Part shown: positions 1 through 8,943 of the stretch, one piece after another
How positions within the stretch are numbered: the first letter of the stretch is position 1
Layout of the letters: every line of letters begins with the position of its first letter
Source of the DNA: Qipengyuania sp. S6317L1
Lineage (GTDB): Bacteria > Pseudomonadota > Alphaproteobacteria > Sphingomonadales > Sphingomonadaceae
Direction of reading: 5' to 3'
Length of the DNA: 64,000 bases
NCBI RefSeq assembly: GCF_023015615.1
Contig: NZ_JALKAJ010000002.1
Location: 820,501-884,500, forward strand
Made by a program: the position numbers and the translations under genes
Notes under the pieces: generated by a model
The model's database searches: none
What the model saw: the letters and a program-made list of their open reading frames with translations, nothing else
What the model was told of the DNA's origin: nothing

Positions 1-766
1 TGGCAGGACGGCCCGCCGCCTCGGCTGCGGCTGCGAACTCATCCTTGTGGGTTGGCGCCTTCGCATCATCGTCTTGCGCCACCGCAATCAGATAACTTGC
101 CGTGGTTTCACCAAGCACCTTGTGCGGGCTCTTGTCATAGTCATCACGCACGAGCCCCCCGCCGTGGAAGCTCGCCGCAGCCTTGATCCGCTCAGGCACG
201 GCCGCCGCGCTCCACACGGTGAACGGTCCGCCCATGCAATAGCCTTGCGTGCCGATGCCTTGACCGGTGTCGACAGCGTCCTGCTGGTCAAGCCATGCCG
301 CTGCCGAAGTCGCATCGCGGCCGATCGAATCGGCGTCGAGTTTCCCGCGCCACGGTGACACTTTTGCAAAGCCATCATTGCCAAAGAAATCGGCAAAATC
401 GGCGAACTGCTGGCCCGCGACATCGCGGTAATACGGATTGAGCATCAGCACGGCAAATCCGTCGCTCGCAAGCCTGCGCACCATGTCGATCTTGGCGGGA
501 CGAATTGAGGCGATGTCGGGCCAGAAAATAACGGCGGGGTGCTCACCTTTGGCCGGGTGCACGAAGACAGCATCCATTGTGCCGTCAGCGGTTTCGAACG
601 TCACATTTGTCTGTGTGAGTTGCACCGCGCCCTCGCTTTCGCCGCCCTCAGCGGTCACAGCATCCGGAGCGCAGGCCGCAATCGTAGCAGCACCCGCCAG
701 GATGCCCAGCTCGCGGCGGTTCAATTGTCCGCGCGCCCATTCTTTCAATTTGGCTTCATCACACAT
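1..766 (-). CDS. Dienelactone hydrolase family lipoprotein, partial (3' end beyond the window)
   Basis: The first 255 residues are visible and the frame runs off the left edge without a stop. The motif GYCMGG places the nucleophile Cys177 of the dienelactone hydrolase alpha/beta-hydrolase family, which normally uses a Cys-Asp-His triad; the fold is also supported by HPAVIFWPDI and SDGFAVLMLNPYY. The N-terminus has NRRELGILAGAA followed by a lipobox-like IAAC (Cys32), so a Tat-type lipoprotein signal is likely. The ATG at 766 is the first in frame and gives a complete signal region. It is divergent from the PQQ dehydrogenase, with about 130 bases between them. The substrate cannot be read from the sequence. 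Confidence 0.85.
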   Translation of the reverse strand, partial: MCDEAKLKEWARGQLNRRELGILAGAATIAACAPDAVTAEGGESEGAVQLTQTNVTFETADGTMDAVFVHPAKGEHPAVIFWPDIASIRPAKIDMVRRLASDGFAVLMLNPYYRDVAGQQFADFADFFGNDGFAKVSPWRGKLDADSIGRDATSAAAWLDQQDAVDTGQGIGTQGYCMGGPFTVWSAAAVPERIKAAASFHGGGLVRDDYDKSPHKVLGETTASYLIAVAQDDDAKAPTHKDEFAAAAEAAGRPA

Positions 767-839
767 CGATTATCTTCCTTTGATCAGCGCTGTTGCGTGC
801 ATGGATAGGCTTTTGTGCCCCCCATGGACAAGCGGCATT

Positions 840-863
840 TTGCAAGGCAGACTGCGTTGCAAG
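840..863 (+). promoter_or_regulatory. Direct repeat TTGCAAG upstream of the PQQ dehydrogenase
   Basis: TTGCAAG occurs at 840-846 and 857-863, 17 bases apart, between the divergent hydrolase and dehydrogenase genes and 37 bases before the dehydrogenase start. It could be a regulator site or chance; no further copies were seen. Confidence 0.2.
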
Positions 864-899
864 ACGGGACTGAAATGTTCCGCTGGGAGAGAAAAGAAC

Positions 900-3068
900 A
901 TGAAGAAGCTGATTTTGGCAGCGCCGGTGCTGGCGCTGGGCGCTTTGGGTTTGGCCTCATGCGAGGAGATGACGTCAGGCAATGAGGGCGGCATCACGGC
1001 GGCGATGCTGCTGGCTGCGGGCGACGATGATGCCAATTGGATCACCCACGGGCGCACCTATGACGAGCAGCGCTTCTCTCCACTAGACAATATCAACGCC
1101 GAAAACGTCGGAGAACTCGGTCTTGCCTGGTACGCCGATATGGACACAGCGCGCGGGCAGGAAGCAACGCCGCTCGTGATTGATGGCAAGATGTATCTCA
1201 CCACTGCGTGGTCCAAAGTGAAGGCGTTCGACGCGACCACTGGCGAGCCATTGTGGGATTACGATCCGCAAGTGCCAGGCGAAACCGGGGTCAAGGTATG
1301 CTGCGATGTGGTCAACCGGGGCCTCGCCGCGTGGGGCGATGACCTTTTCCTTGGCACGCTCGACGGGCGGCTTGTTTCGCTCAACCGTGATACGGGCAAG
1401 GTCAATTGGGAAGTCGTCACCGTCAATCAGGACATGGCCTATTCCATCACCGGCGCACCGCGCATCATTGATGGCAAAGTCATCATCGGCAATGGCGGCG
1501 CAGAGTTTGGCGTTCGCGGCTATGTCGCCGCTTACGATGTCGAGGATGGGAGCGAGCTCTGGCGCTTCTACACCGTGCCAGACGGGACAGAAGGCGATGA
1601 TGCGCCTGAGTACCTGAAAGCTGCTGCTGAAACCTGGAACATGGAAGCGCTCGCCGGGTCCGATGCTATTGGCGGCGGGGGCACGGTCTGGGATTCGATG
1701 GCTTACGATGCCGACCTGAACCTCCTTTACATCGGCGTTGGCAACGGGAGCCCTTGGAACCGCGCTTATCGTTCGCCGGGTGAAGATGGCACGGGCGAAG
1801 GCGATAACCTCTATCTTTCCAGTATCGTCGCGCTGAACCCGGATACGGGCGAATATGTCTGGCATTATCAAACGACGCCGGGCGAGACGTGGGACTACAC
1901 CGCGACACAGCACATAATCCTGGCCGATATGGAGATTGAGGGTGAGGAGCGCCAAGTCCTCATGCAGGCACCCAAGAACGGGTTCTTTTATGTGATCGAC
2001 CGCGCAACCGGCGAGTTTATTTCGGCTGAGGAATACATTCCGCAAAACTGGGCCGAGGGCATTGATGAAAACGGGCGGCCGATCTTCAACGCGCAAGCGC
2101 GCATCGACAAGACAGGCGCACCGGCGATCGTCATGCCCGGGCCACTTGGCGGCCACAACTGGCACCCGATGGCCTTCCACCCGGGCGAAGGGCTGGTCTA
2201 CATTCCGGCCTTCGAAGCGGCCTCTGCCTATGCGCCGGAAGCCGATTGGAAGCCTGATCGCGCGCGCGGCTTTAACGTAGGGTTCGACCTTGGCGCCGGT
2301 GATTTGCCGCCCAATCTTGGCATTCGCAAATCGGTTTACGGCACGGTCAAGGGCAAGCTGATGGCGTGGGATCCGGTTGCGCAGGAAGCGCGCTGGACCG
2401 TCGAGTTTCCCGGCCCGTGGAATGGCGGGCTGCTCGCAACAGGCGGCGGGCTGGTCTTCCAGGGCAATTCGTCAAGCGAGTTTGCGGCCTATAATGCCGC
2501 CGACGGGAAAAAGCTCTGGAGCTTTGCAGCGCAGACCGGGATCGTGGCCCCGCCCATCACCTACACCGTGGACGGCGAGCAGTATGTCGCGGTCCTCGCT
2601 GGCTGGGGCGGCGCCTATGCGATCACCGCCGATGGCCACCTCGTCAACGATCAGGGACCCGTGCGCAACATCTCGCGCCTGTTGGTGTTCAAGATCGGCG
2701 GCGAAGCGGCGCTCCCCGATATGCCGGCTCTTGCTGACATTCCACTCGACCCACCACCCAGCCGCGCAAGCGCAGAGACCATTGCTCTGGGTAAGGTCAA
2801 CTACGCGCGCTATTGTGCCGTTTGCCACGCGCCTGCCGCCGTTGGCTCAACCGTGCTGCCGGACCTAAGACGCTCCGGCACGCTTGGCAACGCTGCAAGC
2901 TGGCAGGCGGTGGTGCATGACGGCATCTTGAAGGATAACGGCATGGTGAGCTTTGCTGACAGCCTTTCCAAGGAGGAGATCGACGCGATCCGCGCTTACG
3001 TCATCCAACGCGCCAATGAGGACAAAGCGCTCGAAGCAGCAAGCGCCGAGCAGGTGGCAGCGCGCTAA
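900..3068 (+). CDS. PQQ-dependent dehydrogenase with C-terminal cytochrome c domain (quinohemoprotein), lipoprotein
   Basis: A 722-residue type II quinohemoprotein alcohol dehydrogenase. It should oxidise an alcohol or aldehyde in the periplasm with PQQ and pass electrons to its own haem c. Lipobox LASC puts the acylated cysteine at residue 21. The eight-bladed propeller shows repeated ATTGEPLWDY/RDTGKVNWE/AADGKKLWSF units. The adjacent cysteines Cys134-Cys135 form the vicinal disulfide typical of PQQ dehydrogenases. WDYTATQ carries the catalytic Asp but has Thr where XoxF enzymes have the extra Asp, so this looks like a calcium type. The C-terminal domain has CAVCH (Cys639, Cys642, His643) and a likely axial Met682. 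The frame is open upstream of 900, but GGGAGAG before ATG 900 and the signal peptide fix the start. Confidence 0.92.
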   Translation: MKKLILAAPVLALGALGLASCEEMTSGNEGGITAAMLLAAGDDDANWITHGRTYDEQRFSPLDNINAENVGELGLAWYADMDTARGQEATPLVIDGKMYLTTAWSKVKAFDATTGEPLWDYDPQVPGETGVKVCCDVVNRGLAAWGDDLFLGTLDGRLVSLNRDTGKVNWEVVTVNQDMAYSITGAPRIIDGKVIIGNGGAEFGVRGYVAAYDVEDGSELWRFYTVPDGTEGDDAPEYLKAAAETWNMEALAGSDAIGGGGTVWDSMAYDADLNLLYIGVGNGSPWNRAYRSPGEDGTGEGDNLYLSSIVALNPDTGEYVWHYQTTPGETWDYTATQHIILADMEIEGEERQVLMQAPKNGFFYVIDRATGEFISAEEYIPQNWAEGIDENGRPIFNAQARIDKTGAPAIVMPGPLGGHNWHPMAFHPGEGLVYIPAFEAASAYAPEADWKPDRARGFNVGFDLGAGDLPPNLGIRKSVYGTVKGKLMAWDPVAQEARWTVEFPGPWNGGLLATGGGLVFQGNSSSEFAAYNAADGKKLWSFAAQTGIVAPPITYTVDGEQYVAVLAGWGGAYAITADGHLVNDQGPVRNISRLLVFKIGGEAALPDMPALADIPLDPPPSRASAETIALGKVNYARYCAVCHAPAAVGSTVLPDLRRSGTLGNAASWQAVVHDGILKDNGMVSFADSLSKEEIDAIRAYVIQRANEDKALEAASAEQVAAR

Positions 3069-3077
3069 GGCCCGACC

Positions 3078-3644
3078 TCATCCGAAGAAAAATGTGTTGA
3101 GCAGGCGCCCGGGCAGCAATGTAAAGGCGCCTGCGATGCACAGCCCTACGTAAAGCCCTGTCATTGCGCCGCGGTGGTGGCGAATTTTTCCTTGGCGCGC
3201 GAGATATATCGCGACCGGCACATTGATCAGCGTCCACACGGTAAAGAAGTGAATGGGGCTAAAGCCTGTGCCCCCAATCCCTCCGCCCGGCGCAACGATA
3301 AAGGCTGAGGCAATCGCGGTGATGACCATAAGCATCGCCCAGATCCGGCCGAGCACCTTGTGCAAGGCATCGCCTTTCTTGCGCCACAGGATGAACGGGC
3401 CAAGCAGGAGAGCGGGAACAACTGTTGCCAGATGCAGCATCACCGGAACGGTCAGCCGGGTCTCGCCAGTTGATACCGACTGCGGCGCAGCAAAACCCCC
3501 GAAGGTCATCGCCAGAAGTGTCAAGGTGATCGTGACCACAATCGTCAATACACCTGTAATGACAAGACTTAGGGTTTCGGACCGGCGCGCTGGTGCGGGC
3601 TTGGTTGTCAGCTCGGATCCTGAGTTCGGCGCTGGGTTTGGCAT
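3078..3644 (-). CDS. DUF2306 family membrane protein
   Basis: 188 residues with about four hydrophobic segments. The pattern HKVLGRIWAMLMV followed by GFSPIHFFTVW and an HHRGAM loop is characteristic of the DUF2306 family, integral membrane proteins of unknown function. The frame stays open upstream to 3782, but the ATG at 3644 is preceded by AGGAAA and gives a normal polar N-terminus before the first membrane segment. It is divergent from the LytTR regulator at 3803, and its own 5' region lies next to the phased repeats at 3751-3800, so it may be a target of that regulator. Confidence 0.75.
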   Translation of the reverse strand: MPNPAPNSGSELTTKPAPARRSETLSLVITGVLTIVVTITLTLLAMTFGGFAAPQSVSTGETRLTVPVMLHLATVVPALLLGPFILWRKKGDALHKVLGRIWAMLMVITAIASAFIVAPGGGIGGTGFSPIHFFTVWTLINVPVAIYLARQGKIRHHRGAMTGLYVGLCIAGAFTLLPGRLLNTFFFG

Positions 3645-3750
3645 ATGTCGCTCTTGTTTCCTTTTTGCACTCCGCGATAAAGCGAAGCGATGTTGCAATC
3701 CCGTTCCAAAAATACGCTCCGGCCTGCAATTCCAAGCGCATCTGCGCCGC

Positions 3751-3800
3751 GTGTCCGTGTGATGCGCGGATCGTCCGCGCAATTCGCGAATGGTCCGCGC
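3751..3800 (+). promoter_or_regulatory. Three phased repeats GTCCGYG at the LytTR gene start
   Basis: GTCCG(T/C)G occurs at 3753-3759, 3773-3779 and 3793-3799, exactly 20 bases apart. The last copy ends four bases before the LytTR start codon. LytTR regulators bind direct repeats spaced about two helical turns, so this array fits an autoregulatory operator shared with the divergent DUF2306 gene. Binding is inferred. Confidence 0.45.
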
Positions 3801-3802
3801 TG

Positions 3803-4597
3803 ATGCATCTCACCCGGCTTGAAAGGCTTTTGGCAGAAGCGGGGATTATGGCTCTATGCGGCTGTATTCTTGCGATTTCAGGGCTTTTTGTGGCGCCCGA
3901 TATGCCGCTTGGCGCGCGGCTCGCCTATTGGATCGGGGGCTTCCTCGCTGCTTGGGCCTTGGTGCAATTGCTCTCCTTTGTGGGCACTGCCGTTGCCAAG
4001 ATGATCGGCCTTGCCCCGCAATGGGGATACGCGATCACAATCCCGTTGGCGACGATCGGCATCACCTGGGGCGTTCTATACTGGTCGGGCGGCAACGAAG
4101 TCGCGATGGGCGATGGTTTTGGCCACGTCTGGATCAGGGCATCCATCATAGGACTTGGCTTTTTCGCCTTCTTCTATGTTCTTTACGCCCGCGCCGAAAC
4201 GGTGCCCGAAGTTGAGGGCCCGGTCGAGGCGGGATCGCAAGACACGCCGACACCAGTCATTGCCGAAACCGAGCTGCACGCGCGCCTGCCCACAGGCTTT
4301 CCCGCAATCCTCGCGCTATCGGTTGAAGACCACTACACCCGCGTTCATGCGTTTGACCGCAGCGAAATGGTGCTGATGCCGCTAAGCGAGGCGGTCACGC
4401 TCATGCCCGAAGGTGAAGGGCGTCAGGTCCACCGCAGCTGGTGGGCAGCACGCGAAGCGGTGATGAGCCACAAGCGCGAGGGCCGCGATATAAGGCTGAT
4501 CCTGAAAAATGAGCTCGAAGTGCCGGTCAGCCGTGCACAGGTCAAACCCTTGCGCGACGACGGTTGGCTTAGTCCCGCTCCGCTGCAAAAAAGTTAA
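3803..4597 (+). CDS. Membrane-anchored LytTR-family transcriptional regulator
   Basis: 264 residues. The first ~130 contain four hydrophobic segments (around ALCGCILAISGLFVA, LAYWIGGFLAAWAL, AITIPLATIGITWGV, IIGLGFFAFFYVLY). The last ~100 form a LytTR DNA-binding domain with the hallmark SVEDHYTRVH, VHRSWW and VPVSR. Such proteins are DNA-binding regulators tethered to the inner membrane, with the signal presumably sensed by the membrane part. The frame is open from 3593, but ATG 3803 starts just before the first membrane helix. It is divergent from a DUF2306 gene, and its 3' end overlaps the convergent VOC gene by 29 bases. The ligand is unknown. Confidence 0.8.
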   Translation: MHLTRLERLLAEAGIMALCGCILAISGLFVAPDMPLGARLAYWIGGFLAAWALVQLLSFVGTAVAKMIGLAPQWGYAITIPLATIGITWGVLYWSGGNEVAMGDGFGHVWIRASIIGLGFFAFFYVLYARAETVPEVEGPVEAGSQDTPTPVIAETELHARLPTGFPAILALSVEDHYTRVHAFDRSEMVLMPLSEAVTLMPEGEGRQVHRSWWAAREAVMSHKREGRDIRLILKNELEVPVSRAQVKPLRDDGWLSPAPLQKS

Positions 4598-4979
4598 GCT
4601 CTAACAGGACATTATTCGGGTCGATGGTAAATATCTGAGTAAGCCCGATCGAAGGCACTTCATTCACAGTGAAGTCAGCGCCGCGATCCCTGAGCCGGGA
4701 TTTGACCGTCTCAAACCCCTCACATCGAAGCGCGACATGGTGGATTGCGCCTGTTGCAGCACCGGGGTGCAGGGGCCGCTTGTAAGTGCTTGGAAAATCG
4801 ACCGAGTTGAGATGCAGGATCGCCTGCCCGCGAGAATCGTACATCCAGCGCACCTGATCCGGCCGCATCGAAGGCGGTCCATCGCGTTCTTCCAGATCAA
4901 GCAATTCGGCATAGAACCGCGCGGTCTGGGTAAGGTCTTCCGTCACGATATTTACATGGTCGAGACGCTCAACGATCAT
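4569..4979 (-). CDS. VOC (glyoxalase/bleomycin resistance) superfamily protein
   Basis: 136 residues, the usual length for a single VOC unit. It opens with RLDHVNIVTEDL and has GAIHHVALRC in the second beta-alpha-beta-beta-beta module and LLELNFF near the end, giving candidate metal ligands His and Glu. These proteins are metal-dependent lyases, isomerases or dioxygenases; the substrate is not evident. It is the last gene of a minus-strand operon: its ATG at 4979 directly follows the purU stop at 4981-4983. The 3' end overlaps the LytTR gene on the other strand. Confidence 0.8.
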   Translation of the reverse strand: MIVERLDHVNIVTEDLTQTARFYAELLDLEERDGPPSMRPDQVRWMYDSRGQAILHLNSVDFPSTYKRPLHPGAATGAIHHVALRCEGFETVKSRLRDRGADFTVNEVPSIGLTQIFTIDPNNVLLELNFFAAERD

Positions 4980-4980
4980 A

Positions 4981-5835
4981 TCAGCCTCTGAAAACGACCG
5001 TGCGATTGCCGTTCATCAACACCCGTTCGCTCGCAAACAGACGCACCGCTTCTGCAAGAACGCGGCGTTCAATATCGCGGCCTTTGCGAACAAGATCGCC
5101 GGGACTGTCGGCGTGGGTGATACGCTCCACATCCTGGTGAATGATCGGCCCTTCATCGAGGTCAGCGGTCACGAAATGCGCTGTCGCGCCGATAATCTTT
5201 ACCCCGCGCGCGTGCGCCTGATGGTAAGGCCGCGCGCCCTTGAAACCGGGCAGGAACGAATGGTGGATGTTGATGCAGCGCCCTGCGAAGTGGGCGCTCT
5301 GCTCATCCGACAGAATCTGCATATAGCGCGCGAGCACGATCAGTTCGGCCTGCGTCTCCTCAGCGATTTCGCGCACCCGCGCCTCCGCCTCGGGCTTGGT
5401 ATCCGCGGTCACGGGGACGTGATGGAAGGGAATGTCACCAATATCGGTGCGGATCGCCACATCGCGCGGATGGTTGGAGATGATCGCAACCACCTCTATA
5501 TTGAGTTCACCCATGCGCAGGCGATAGAGCAGGTCGACAAGGCAATGATCGCCCTTGGAGACCATGATGATCACCCGGCGCGGACGGTCGCCTGCAACGA
5601 TCTCCCAATCCATTGCATATTCGCCGGCCAGCTTTGCGAATGCCCCGCGCAATTCCTCCGAGGTCGTCCCGGTTGGGTCGAACGCCACCCGCATGAAAAA
5701 GCGATTGCTGCTTTCATCGCGAAATTGCTGCGCATCGAGGATGTTGCAACCGCGCTCAAAGAGAAAAGCGGTGACCCGCGCTGTGATGCCGGGCTGATCG
5801 TTGCAGTCCAGCTTGAGAACTAGAGGTTCGCTCAT
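4981..5835 (-). CDS. purU: Formyltetrahydrofolate deformylase PurU
   Basis: 284 residues, the normal size. It hydrolyses 10-formyl-THF to THF and formate. An N-terminal ACT domain (DQPGITARVTAFLFERG) regulates the enzyme. The C-terminal formyltransferase-like domain carries NIHHSFLPGFKGARPY with the catalytic His and TADLDEGPII with the catalytic Asp. It sits in the same operon as purT, which needs formate to make formyl-GAR, so the pair forms a formate supply and use module. The gap to the upstream SDR gene is 10 bases. Confidence 0.95.
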   Translation of the reverse strand: MSEPLVLKLDCNDQPGITARVTAFLFERGCNILDAQQFRDESSNRFFMRVAFDPTGTTSEELRGAFAKLAGEYAMDWEIVAGDRPRRVIIMVSKGDHCLVDLLYRLRMGELNIEVVAIISNHPRDVAIRTDIGDIPFHHVPVTADTKPEAEARVREIAEETQAELIVLARYMQILSDEQSAHFAGRCINIHHSFLPGFKGARPYHQAHARGVKIIGATAHFVTADLDEGPIIHQDVERITHADSPGDLVRKGRDIERRVLAEAVRLFASERVLMNGNRTVVFRG

Positions 5836-5845
5836 CTGCGCCTGA

Positions 5846-6646
5846 TCACATTTTCATGCGCGCAGATTGGCCGTCATCGACCTTGATGACGGCGCCGGTC
5901 ACACATTCGCTTGCAGGGCTCACCAGATAGAGCAGCGTTGTGTCCATCTGCGCCGGCACGGGCACGCGCTGGCGAGCAAGCATCGGGCGCGGATCGCCGA
6001 TGCGCTCGAACATGCCGTCGGTCATTTCAGTGACGAACATGCCGGGGCAAATCGCGTTCACATTGATGTTGGCATAGGCCCACTCGACGCTCAGCGTCTC
6101 TGTCATCCGGGCAAGCGCAGTCTTGGTCGTGGCGTAAAGCGCAGCGCCCCCGCCATCATAGCGGTAATGCGCGGTCGAGGAGATATTGACGATACGCCCC
6201 GGCTTGTTCGCCGCAAGCAGCCTGCGCGCCACTTCGCATGACAGGATCCACGGCGCGCGAAGATTCACGCCCAGCACCCGGTCGATCAGTTCCAATTCCA
6301 TCTTGTGCGCGCGCTGTGCATCGGGGATGCCGGCGTTGTTGATGAGAATATCGACAAGGCCGAGCTGGGCTTGCGCCGTTTCAACCGCGCTGATGAGGGC
6401 ATCGGCGTCGGTTGCGTCCATTTCAATAGCAACAGCCTTGCCGCCGCCCGCATTGATTTCTTCTGCGAGCGCTTCCAGGCGATCCACCCGGCGCGCGCAT
6501 AGCGCCACGGACGCGCCCTGGCTTGCGAGGACCCGGGCGAACCTTTCACCAAAACCCGATGAGGCACCTGTTACCAGTGCAACATGGCCTTCAAGGTCTG
6601 TCGACGCATTGGGAAGGTCGAAGCTGTCTGTTTCGTCGCTGATCAT
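5846..6646 (-). CDS. Short-chain dehydrogenase/reductase (SDR)
   Basis: 266 residues of classical SDR type. The cofactor loop is TGASSGFG, NNAG follows the fourth strand, Ser lies in IVNISSTAHY, and the active-site Tyr and Lys are in YATTK. It is an NAD(P)-dependent oxidoreductase; the last residues before the C-terminus lack a feature that names the substrate. The start codon at 6646 immediately abuts the stop of the nitronate monooxygenase gene (TAG at 6647-6649), so the two are likely translationally coupled. A role in lipid or short acyl chain metabolism is only a guess. Confidence 0.88.
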   Translation of the reverse strand: MISDETDSFDLPNASTDLEGHVALVTGASSGFGERFARVLASQGASVALCARRVDRLEALAEEINAGGGKAVAIEMDATDADALISAVETAQAQLGLVDILINNAGIPDAQRAHKMELELIDRVLGVNLRAPWILSCEVARRLLAANKPGRIVNISSTAHYRYDGGGAALYATTKTALARMTETLSVEWAYANINVNAICPGMFVTEMTDGMFERIGDPRPMLARQRVPVPAQMDTTLLYLVSPASECVTGAVIKVDDGQSARMKM

Positions 6647-7666
6647 CTATGCCGCCACCCGCGCGCTCAATGCCGCTTCGCATTGCTCCATCAGCTCAGT
6701 GATGATTTCAGCCACCGGCTCCTCCTTGGTTACCATGCCGACCGACTGGCCCGCCATGATCGAGCCGTTCTCGACATCGCCATCGATCACAGCACGGCGA
6801 AGCGCGCCTGCCCAGAAATGCTCGATCTCAAGCTGCGCTTCACCCATATTGACCTCTTCGCGGTCAAGCATTCCGGCGACTTCGATCTGCTTGCGTTTGA
6901 ATTCCTCGGTGCCCTTGTTCTTCAAAGCGCGTACCGGGATGACGGGAAGACGCGGATCGACCTGAACGCTTGTCTCTGCATCGCGCGCCTTGGCGCGGAA
7001 AAATGCCTTTTTGAAATCAGGGTGCGCGATGCTTTCCGTGGCGCAAGCAAAGCGGGTGCCCAACTGGACACCACAAGCACCCATCTCGAGATAGCCTGCG
7101 ATCGCTTCGCCTCGGCCAATGCCGCCAGCGACGAAAACGACGTGATCCTTCGCCAGGGCTGGCAGGAATTCCTGAGCCAGAACGCTGGTTGCAACCGGGC
7201 CAATATGGCCGCCCGCTTCCATCCCCTCAATCACCAAAGCATCGCCGCCAGAGCGCAGCAGCTTCTTCGCCAGCGCAAGCGTGGGTGCAAAAACGATAAC
7301 CTTGCCGCCAAACTCCTTGATCGCTTCGACCGATCCCTTGGGCGGGATGCCACCTGCAAGCACCACATGGGTCACAGCGTATTTCTTGCAGACCGCGATA
7401 AGCTCGAACAGCTGTGGGTGCATGGTGATGAGATTCACGCCGAACGGCTTGTCGGTCAGCTCCTTCGTCGCCGCAATTTCGGCATCCAGCAACTCAGGCG
7501 TCATCGCCCCGCAGGCAATCACGCCAAAGCCGCCCGCATTGGAAATGGCAGAGACAAGACCCCGCTCAGACACCCAGCTCATCGCGCCGCAAAGGATCGC
7601 GCTTTCGCAGCCAAGAAATTCGGTGCCGCGCTGCATCATGGCGGACGTTTTTGGATAATTGGTCAT
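6647..7666 (-). CDS. Nitronate monooxygenase / 2-nitropropane dioxygenase family flavoprotein
   Basis: 339 residues with the FMN-binding TIM-barrel signature of this family: AISNAGGFGVIACG near the N-terminus, EGMEAGGHIG in the middle (with the catalytic-type His), VAGGIGRGEAIAGYLEMGACGVQLGTRF is split over the phosphate-binding loop. Members oxidise alkyl nitronates or act as enoyl-ACP reductases of the FabK type; the two cannot be told apart here. It stands between purT (38-base gap) and the SDR gene (no gap) in a minus-strand operon. Confidence 0.85.
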   Translation of the reverse strand: MTNYPKTSAMMQRGTEFLGCESAILCGAMSWVSERGLVSAISNAGGFGVIACGAMTPELLDAEIAATKELTDKPFGVNLITMHPQLFELIAVCKKYAVTHVVLAGGIPPKGSVEAIKEFGGKVIVFAPTLALAKKLLRSGGDALVIEGMEAGGHIGPVATSVLAQEFLPALAKDHVVFVAGGIGRGEAIAGYLEMGACGVQLGTRFACATESIAHPDFKKAFFRAKARDAETSVQVDPRLPVIPVRALKNKGTEEFKRKQIEVAGMLDREEVNMGEAQLEIEHFWAGALRRAVIDGDVENGSIMAGQSVGMVTKEEPVAEIITELMEQCEAALSARVAA

Positions 7667-7704
7667 ATGCTCGCTCGATTAGTGGGCACACGCGCAAAGA
7701 TCAA

Positions 7705-8880
7705 TCACGAGTAGGTGATGCGCACTTGCCGTGCCGCCGCGGCAGCGCGCGCCCGTGCTGTGTCGGTATCCTCTGCGCGCGCCAGCGCCACTGCCATGCG
7801 GCGATAGGGGCGTGTGGTCGGCTTGCCGAAAATGCGCACATCGCTGGCCGGGTCGGTTGTCAGCGCCTCGGCCAGTCCGTCGAATTGGAAGTTATCGCTC
7901 TCGCGGTCGGCCAGGATCACGGCAGAGGCCGCTGGCTCCGCATCGATCACGGCGGGCACCGCCAAGCCAAGGATGGCGCGGGCGTGCAGGTCAAATTCGG
8001 TAAGGCGCTGGCTGGCGAGCGTCACCATCCCTGTATCATGGGGACGCGGCGAAAGCTCCGAGAAGATGACTTCCTCGCCCCTTACGAAAAACTCAACGCC
8101 GAACAGGCCCCAGCCTTTGCCGTTACCCTGAAGCGCTTCGACCACTTTGACCGCCATATCCTGCGCCTTGGCGATGGCGGCGTCCGACATGGCAGCGGGT
8201 TGCCAGCTTTCCTGATAATCGCCGCGTTCCTGCCGGTGGCCGATGGGCGGGCAAAAACTAATGCCGGCGGCATGGCGCACGGTCAGAAGTGTGATCTCAT
8301 AATCAAAAGCGATGAACTGCTCGACGATCACCCGCGCGCGGTCGCCGCGCATATTGGCGCAGGCATAATCCCACGCCTCTTCGAGGCCTTCGGCACTATC
8401 GACCTTGCTCTGGCCCTTGCCCGAGGAGGACATCACCGGTTTGATCACGCAAGGGAACCCTGCATGTTCAGCCGCCGCGCGCACCTCTTCCAAAGTCGTC
8501 GCATAACGATAGCGCGAAGTGGTGAGGCCAAGCTCCCCTGCTGCAAGATCGCGGATTGCATCGCGGTTCATTGTCAACTGCGCCGCGCGCGCCGAAGGGA
8601 TTATGTTGAAACCCTCGCCTTCGAGCTCACCCAGAATTTCGGTGCGGATGGCCTCGATCTCGGGAACGATCAAATCGGGCTGGTGCTTTTCGGCTGCTGC
8701 GCGCAAGGACGCGCCATCGAGCATGGAAAACACCTCACGTTCGTCTGCGACCTGCATGGCGGGCGCGTTATCATAGGCATCACACGCAATGACGCGCGCG
8801 CCCAGACGCTTGGCAGAGATGACAAATTCGCGGCCCAATTCGCCTGAGCCGAGGAGCAAGATCGTGGCAATAGATGACAT
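7705..8880 (-). CDS. purT: Formate-dependent phosphoribosylglycinamide formyltransferase PurT
   Basis: 391 residues, full length. PurT is an ATP-grasp enzyme that makes formyl-GAR from GAR, formate and ATP in purine synthesis. It begins with the dinucleotide-like [12 protein letters not shown], has the ATP-grasp segment [17 protein letters not shown], and ends the active-site lid with [24 protein letters not shown] split over the metal-binding Glu residues. It is the first gene of a five-gene minus-strand operon that also holds purU, which produces its substrate formate. No separate promoter element was identified in the 63 bases before the start. Confidence 0.95.
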   Translation of the reverse strand: MSSIATILLLGSGELGREFVISAKRLGARVIACDAYDNAPAMQVADEREVFSMLDGASLRAAAEKHQPDLIVPEIEAIRTEILGELEGEGFNIIPSARAAQLTMNRDAIRDLAAGELGLTTSRYRYATTLEEVRAAAEHAGFPCVIKPVMSSSGKGQSKVDSAEGLEEAWDYACANMRGDRARVIVEQFIAFDYEITLLTVRHAAGISFCPPIGHRQERGDYQESWQPAAMSDAAIAKAQDMAVKVVEALQGNGKGWGLFGVEFFVRGEEVIFSELSPRPHDTGMVTLASQRLTEFDLHARAILGLAVPAVIDAEPAASAVILADRESDNFQFDGLAEALTTDPASDVRIFGKPTTRPYRRMAVALARAEDTDTARARAAAAARQVRITYS

Positions 8881-8943
8881 GCACTTGCCCTAGCAGGGGC
8901 GCAGCGCGCGTCCAAATGTTCAAGCTGGTTTTGAGGCAAACTT

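Noticed and set aside
1083..2180. 365-codon minus-strand frame opposite the PQQ dehydrogenase
   Set aside because: Antisense to a clear coding region; no motif, signal or plausible composition.
7651..8847. 398-codon plus-strand frame opposite purT
   Set aside because: Antisense shadow of a complete PurT gene.
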